Positions 4,524 through 8,093 of a stretch of DNA of 8,093 nucleotides are shown here, one piece after another. A program made the position numbers and the translations under genes. The number at the start of each line of letters is the position of its first letter. Position 1 is the first letter of the stretch. Origin of the DNA: Haloarculaceae archaeon (GTDB lineage Archaea > Halobacteriota > Halobacteria > Halobacteriales > Haloarculaceae); assembly GCA_018609945.1 (NCBI GenBank), contig JAHENO010000039.1:1-8093 (forward strand), in the 5' to 3' direction. A model generated the notes under the pieces. That model saw only the letters and a program-made list of their open reading frames with translations. It did no database searches and had not been told where the DNA came from.

Positions 4524-7301
4524 GGACCGGTCGGTCACCGCCGACCCGTCCGACTCGGCCACACCCTCCCGATGGCTCCCGTCCCCGCCGTCGTGCCCGA
4601 TGTCCTCGAGGACGCGCCGGTGGAACTCCCGGAGGACCGCCGATTCGTCCTCCGCGAGGACGACGTCACTGGCCATCAGCGTCGCGAGCCCGAACGCCCG
4701 CGGCGACGGCGAGTCGACGCGGACGGTGGTCACGTCGAGGTCACCGCGCTGTATCTCCCCGAGGACCGCCTCGATGCCGGCGACGTCGAGTTTGTCCTCC
4801 AGGATCTCCCGGTAGGTCTCCTCGATGACCGCGAAATCGTCGAGATCGCGGGCAAAGCCCAGCAGCATGTCGCTGTTGACCTGCTGCTGGCTCGCGGACT
4901 TCTCGTGGCCCTTGTAGCGTTTGAGGATCAGCAGCGAGCGCGTCGCGTTGATCCGGAAGTACCGCTCCAGGAGGTCCGTCCCCTCCAGGCTGGCCCGCAG
5001 GTCCGACCGGGCCTCGTCGGGGTCGATGTCGCGGACGATGCCGGCGACGTCGACTTTGCGGTTGAGCGGCATCGAGAGCGTGAAGCCGTGGTCCGCGACG
5101 GCGACCGTGACGTTCGCGTTGGTCGCCCGGGCACACCGGTAGGCGAGCAGCCGCGAGAAGCCGTCGTTGAACCGCCGGCCGTAGTTCGAGTGGACGTAGT
5201 AGTGGCGCTCGTAGGCCTCGCGGTCGCGCTCCTCCTCGACGACCAGCCGCTGGTCGGTCGAGACGCTCTCCCGGCCGGCGTACCGGACCTGCTCGTCGAA
5301 GGTCCGGGCGAGTGCGCGGGCGCTGTTCTCGTCGATAGGGAACTCGCGGAGCCACACCCGTACCGCCGATTTGCCGTCTTCCAGACGGTCGAGTATCTCG
5401 CGCTGGACGGCCAGTATCTCGCGGCCCAGGTCGTACGAGAGGGGGAGCCGCTCGGAGAACCAGGACGGAACTGTCGGGCGGGCGCTCGTGCGGTCGACGT
5501 AGACGTTCGACCCGCGCCGGTAGCGAAACTCGAAGCGGTCCCCGCCGAGGACGAACACGTCACCGGGCTCCAGCGTATCGAGGTACGCCTCGTCGAGCTG
5601 GCCGACCCACTCGTCGTCCCCGCGGGTGAACACCTGGCAGGTAAACGAGTCCGGGATGGTACCGATGTTGGTCATGTAGATGACCCGCGCGAGCCGGCCG
5701 CGCTTGCCGATCAGCTCCTCGCCGACCGGGAAGTCCTCGTAGTGATGCTCGCCCTCGGGCGGGTCGTTGGTGTCGCGCCAGATTTTCGCGTAGACGTTCT
5801 TCTCCTCCAGCCCGTCGTAGTCGGCGGTCAGGTACCGGCACAGTTGCTCGAAGTCGGCGGCGTCGTAGTGCCGGTAGGGATAGGCCCGGCGCAAAATCGA
5901 GAGCACCTCCCGTTCGGGACGGGGGCCGTTGATCGCCATGCCGTAGACGTGCTGGGCGGCGACGTCCTGTGCGTTCTCGGGGACGAATACCCGGTCGACG
6001 AAACCCTCCTCGGCCTTCTTCAGCATGACGGCACACTCGATCAGTTCGTCCCGGTCGAGGGCGATCACCCGGCCCGTCACCGTCTCGCCCAGCTGGTGGC
6101 CCGCCCGGCCGACGCGCTGGAGCAGGGCCGCGACCGATTTCGGCGACCCGACCTGGACCACCAGATCGAGATAGGGCATGTCGATCCCCAGTTCGAGGGA
6201 GGTCGAGGTGGTCACGACGTCGACCTCGCCGGCCTTGAGCGCCGCCTCGGTGGACTGGCGCGTGTCCTTCGAGAGGCTGCCGTGGTGACACCCCGAGTTC
6301 GACTCGTCGTAGGCCGCGAAGCGCTCGCGGAGGTTGTGCAGGACTCGCTCCGCCCCCGAGCGCGTGTTCGTGAACACGAGCGTGTTGGTGTGCTCCTGGA
6401 TGAGGTCGTGTAACTGCTCGTAGAAGCGGTCGTTGATGGTCTCGGCGGGCGTGTACAGGAGGTCGTCGGTCGGACAGGTCAGTTCGACGTCGAACTCGCG
6501 GACGAACCGCGCGTCGACGAGTTCGTACTCGCGGGGCGGGCCGCCCGGTGACTCCTGCCCGACGAGGAACTCCGCCATCCCGTCGAGGGGTTCGACGGTG
6601 GCCGAACAGCCGATGCGGGTCGGCGATCCCGCTGTCATCGCTTCCAGCCGTTCCAGGGACACCGAGAGGTGGGTGCCCCGCTTGTTCTCCGCGAGGCTGT
6701 GGATCTCGTCGACGATGACGTACTCGACGGTTTCGAGTTTCTCCTTGAACTTCGGCGAATTGAGGAGGATCGCCAGCGTCTCGGGCGTGGTGTTGAGGAT
6801 GTGGGGGGTCTCTTCGAGCATCGCCTGGCGCTCGCTGTCGGCGGTGTCGCCGTGGCGGATGGCGTGCCTGATCTCGACGTCGTCGCCGCGCTCGCCGAGT
6901 TTCTCCGTGATGCCGTCGAGTGGCACCTCGAGATTCCGGTGGATGTCGTTTGCCAGGGACTTCAGCGGGGAGATGTACAGACAGTAGACGCTGTTGTCGA
7001 GCCCTTCGGTCCGGTCCCGGCGGAACAGTTCGTTGATGATAGCAGCAAAGCTTGCTTGTGTCTTCCCCGACCCGGTCGGCGCACAGATGAGCGCGTGCTC
7101 GCCCTCGTGGATGAGCGGGATGGCCTCCTTCTGTGGGGGCGTGAAGAAGCCGCCGTTCTGTGGGACGAACTCGCCGAACTCCTCGACCCACCACTCCCGG
7201 ACGGCGGGTTCGAGCAGATCGAGGACGTCGGCGTCGTCGATCCCGACCGCCTCGGGGTCGAAGGGCAGGTCCCGCCCGCCGAGCAACTCGCGTCCTCCCA
7301 T
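4521..7301 (-). CDS. lhr: Lhr-type superfamily 2 ATP-dependent helicase
   Basis: 926 residues, complete. It is a cytoplasmic nucleic-acid helicase of the Lhr family, implicated in DNA repair or RNA handling. Motifs in order: Q-motif-like FFTPPQ (52-57), Walker A APTGSGKT (74-81), motif Ia SPLKSLA (111-117), Ib TTPETLA (171-177), Walker B DEIH (198-201), motif III SAT (233-235), IV LVFTNTRSGAE (308-318), V TTSTSLELGID (364-374) and VI QRVGRAGH (395-402). After the two RecA-like domains comes a winged-helix region (roughly 420-560), then the long DEAD/H-associated region typical of Lhr (about 590-850). The last 25 residues are an acidic tail. The length fits Lhr core proteins; there is no extra C-terminal domain like that of long bacterial Lhr. 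The ATG at 7301 lies before the Q motif, and the next methionine is residue 161, inside the helicase core. The gene lies 82 bp downstream of the methylase-like gene and converges on the cytochrome operon. The family is certain; the biological role is not evident from sequence. Confidence 0.95.
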   Translation of the reverse strand: MGGRELLGGRDLPFDPEAVGIDDADVLDLLEPAVREWWVEEFGEFVPQNGGFFTPPQKEAIPLIHEGEHALICAPTGSGKTQASFAAIINELFRRDRTEGLDNSVYCLYISPLKSLANDIHRNLEVPLDGITEKLGERGDDVEIRHAIRHGDTADSERQAMLEETPHILNTTPETLAILLNSPKFKEKLETVEYVIVDEIHSLAENKRGTHLSVSLERLEAMTAGSPTRIGCSATVEPLDGMAEFLVGQESPGGPPREYELVDARFVREFDVELTCPTDDLLYTPAETINDRFYEQLHDLIQEHTNTLVFTNTRSGAERVLHNLRERFAAYDESNSGCHHGSLSKDTRQSTEAALKAGEVDVVTTSTSLELGIDMPYLDLVVQVGSPKSVAALLQRVGRAGHQLGETVTGRVIALDRDELIECAVMLKKAEEGFVDRVFVPENAQDVAAQHVYGMAINGPRPEREVLSILRRAYPYRHYDAADFEQLCRYLTADYDGLEEKNVYAKIWRDTNDPPEGEHHYEDFPVGEELIGKRGRLARVIYMTNIGTIPDSFTCQVFTRGDDEWVGQLDEAYLDTLEPGDVFVLGGDRFEFRYRRGSNVYVDRTSARPTVPSWFSERLPLSYDLGREILAVQREILDRLEDGKSAVRVWLREFPIDENSARALARTFDEQVRYAGRESVSTDQRLVVEEERDREAYERHYYVHSNYGRRFNDGFSRLLAYRCARATNANVTVAVADHGFTLSMPLNRKVDVAGIVRDIDPDEARSDLRASLEGTDLLERYFRINATRSLLILKRYKGHEKSASQQQVNSDMLLGFARDLDDFAVIEETYREILEDKLDVAGIEAVLGEIQRGDLDVTTVRVDSPSPRAFGLATLMASDVVLAEDESAVLREFHRRVLEDIGHDGGDGSHREGVAESDGSAVTDRS

Positions 7302-7330
7302 CGGGGCTCGCCCAATGCCAGGGCCCCGAC

Positions 7331-7346
7331 GCCCTTGTGGGTTTGG
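7331..7346 (-). promoter_or_regulatory. Weak candidate promoter for the helicase gene
   Basis: Read on the - strand this is CCAAACCCACAAGGGC. It is the most A-rich stretch in the 82-bp gap and resembles a degenerate haloarchaeal BRE/TATA arrangement. Its centre lies about 35 nt upstream of the ATG at 7301, so transcription would start near 7310, giving a very short leader. There is no Shine-Dalgarno sequence before the ATG. The match is weak; read-through from the upstream gene is equally possible. Confidence 0.3.
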
Positions 7347-7383
7347 AGAGTACGGCGGAAGTGGTCGCCGTTCGCGGGGACGG

Positions 7384-8093
7384 TCAGAGCCGCTCCTGGA
7401 CCGTGGTCATCGCGCTGGAATCACAGACACACTCCGTCTCCCAGCCGTCCACGACGGTCACCGTCTGCCGGGCGAGGGATTCGATGGGGTCCCGGTACCG
7501 GTCCGGGTTCCCGTCGCGGGTGGCGTACCGCGCGGTGTAGAAGGCCTCGAACAGTTCCCGGACGCGGTCGGTCGGCGGGCCATCCGCGAGGAGGGCGTCG
7601 CTCCACGCGCGAACGCTGTCGAGGAACCCGAGGTACAGCCCCCCGACCAGCGCATCCAGGGCACGGTGCAGGCAATCGCAGGCGCGGTCCAGGTCCCGCC
7701 CACTGTCGTACTCGACCTGCCGGGCGAGGGTGAGCGTCCAGGCCAGGTGTGCGACGGCAGTCTCGACGGCCGGTGGCGGGTCCGGGACTGGAACGGGTTT
7801 CGCGTACTGGCCGTCCATCACGCGGGCCGTCTCGGTGGTGCCCGAGAAGACCGCCGTCTGGAGGTAGAACGACACGCAGGGATGGTTCAGCGCGGCGTAG
7901 ACGAACGCGATTTCGGCGGGACTGCTCGCCGCGAGGGGGACGCTGACGAGTTTCTCGGTCCCGACGAGTTCGCCGTGCGGGTCGAGCCACGCGCGCAGCC
8001 GCGACCCCCGCAGCACCTTCAGCATGACCCGCGGGACGGCGTAGGTCCGGACCGACTCGCGGTACGCGTCGAGGTCGCAGTGCCAGACGTCCG
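7384..8093 (-). CDS. C-terminal part of a probable Eco57I/TaqI-like DNA methyltransferase (partial)
   Basis: 235 residues are visible, ending at a TGA (7384-7386). The frame stays open to the window edge. A methionine at 8023-8025 is an internal candidate only: the 22 codons before it (including TYAVPRV) continue seamlessly into MLKVLRGSRLRAWLD, so the true start lies outside. Visible residues 19-105 resemble the target-recognition region at the C-terminus of Eco57I/TaqI-like adenine methyltransferases. There is a VPRVMLKVLRGSRLRAWLD-type strand, then a segment like 'long-term memory of a small ORF' helix (IAFVYAALNHPCVSFYLQ, 61-78), and then FSGTTE...DGQYAKPVPVP (82-102). In that family the corresponding blocks read as 'a few strands, then a leucine-rich helix, then a motif ending in IPxP'. 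Residues 108-235 are a helical tail I do not recognise, with Cys pairs CDC (138-140) and CVC (221-223). The catalytic NPPY motif would lie upstream, outside the window. The family call rests on pattern memory and could be wrong. Confidence 0.55.
   Translation of the reverse strand, partial: DVWHCDLDAYRESVRTYAVPRVMLKVLRGSRLRAWLDPHGELVGTEKLVSVPLAASSPAEIAFVYAALNHPCVSFYLQTAVFSGTTETARVMDGQYAKPVPVPDPPPAVETAVAHLAWTLTLARQVEYDSGRDLDRACDCLHRALDALVGGLYLGFLDSVRAWSDALLADGPPTDRVRELFEAFYTARYATRDGNPDRYRDPIESLARQTVTVVDGWETECVCDSSAMTTVQERL

Noticed and set aside
4529..4546. Short hairpin GGTCGG...CCGACC just after the operon stop as a terminator
   Set aside because: A 6-bp stem is expected by chance at this GC content. 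There is no T-tract after it, archaeal termination relies mainly on T-tracts, and it lies inside the helicase coding sequence.
4572..6413. A 613-codon open frame on the + strand opposite the helicase gene
   Set aside because: It is the antisense shadow of lhr in GC-rich DNA. The translation is a Val/Asp/Arg-rich string with no domain, while the - strand carries every helicase motif in order.
8023..8025. ATG (minus strand) as the start of a 213-residue protein
   Set aside because: The open frame continues to the window edge with plausible protein sequence, and the codon falls inside a predicted strand of the recognition domain, so it is probably an internal methionine.

Overview
The window is GC-rich, with acidic proteins, twin-arginine (Tat) signal sequences, a halocyanin and almost no Shine-Dalgarno sites. 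It reads as chromosomal DNA of a halophilic archaeon (class Halobacteria). I cannot place the genus from sequence alone.

Left edge (2-259, +): the C-terminal 85 residues of an unrecognised gene. A 61-bp gap follows, holding a TATA-like promoter (287-292).

Centre (321-4520, +): a tightly packed seven-gene operon with gaps of 2-3 nt or short overlaps. The genes are a Tat-exported halocyanin with a C-terminal membrane anchor, a two-helix membrane protein, a Rieske [2Fe-2S] protein, a b6-type cytochrome b (four heme-ligand histidines), a subunit-IV-like cytochrome b C-terminal half carrying a PDWY Qo motif, and two more small two-helix membrane proteins. Together they look like a complete quinol oxidase complex of the bc1/b6f type. 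No gene in the operon has a CxxCH heme c motif, so the anchored copper protein may stand where cytochrome c1 or f normally sits. Quinol would be oxidised at the cytochrome b/Rieske interface, with electrons passing to the copper centre outside the cell and from there to a terminal oxidase not encoded here.

Right part (4521-8093, -): a complete Lhr-type superfamily 2 helicase runs convergently into the operon. The two stop codons abut exactly as TGATCA, with no intergenic base. Upstream of the helicase, after 82 bp, is the 3' end of a gene that runs off the window. It resembles the C-terminal target-recognition region of Eco57I/TaqI-like DNA methyltransferases. I see no RNA gene, CRISPR array, insertion sequence or attachment site. 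The most interesting system is the operon: a b6f-like complex apparently without any c-type cytochrome.
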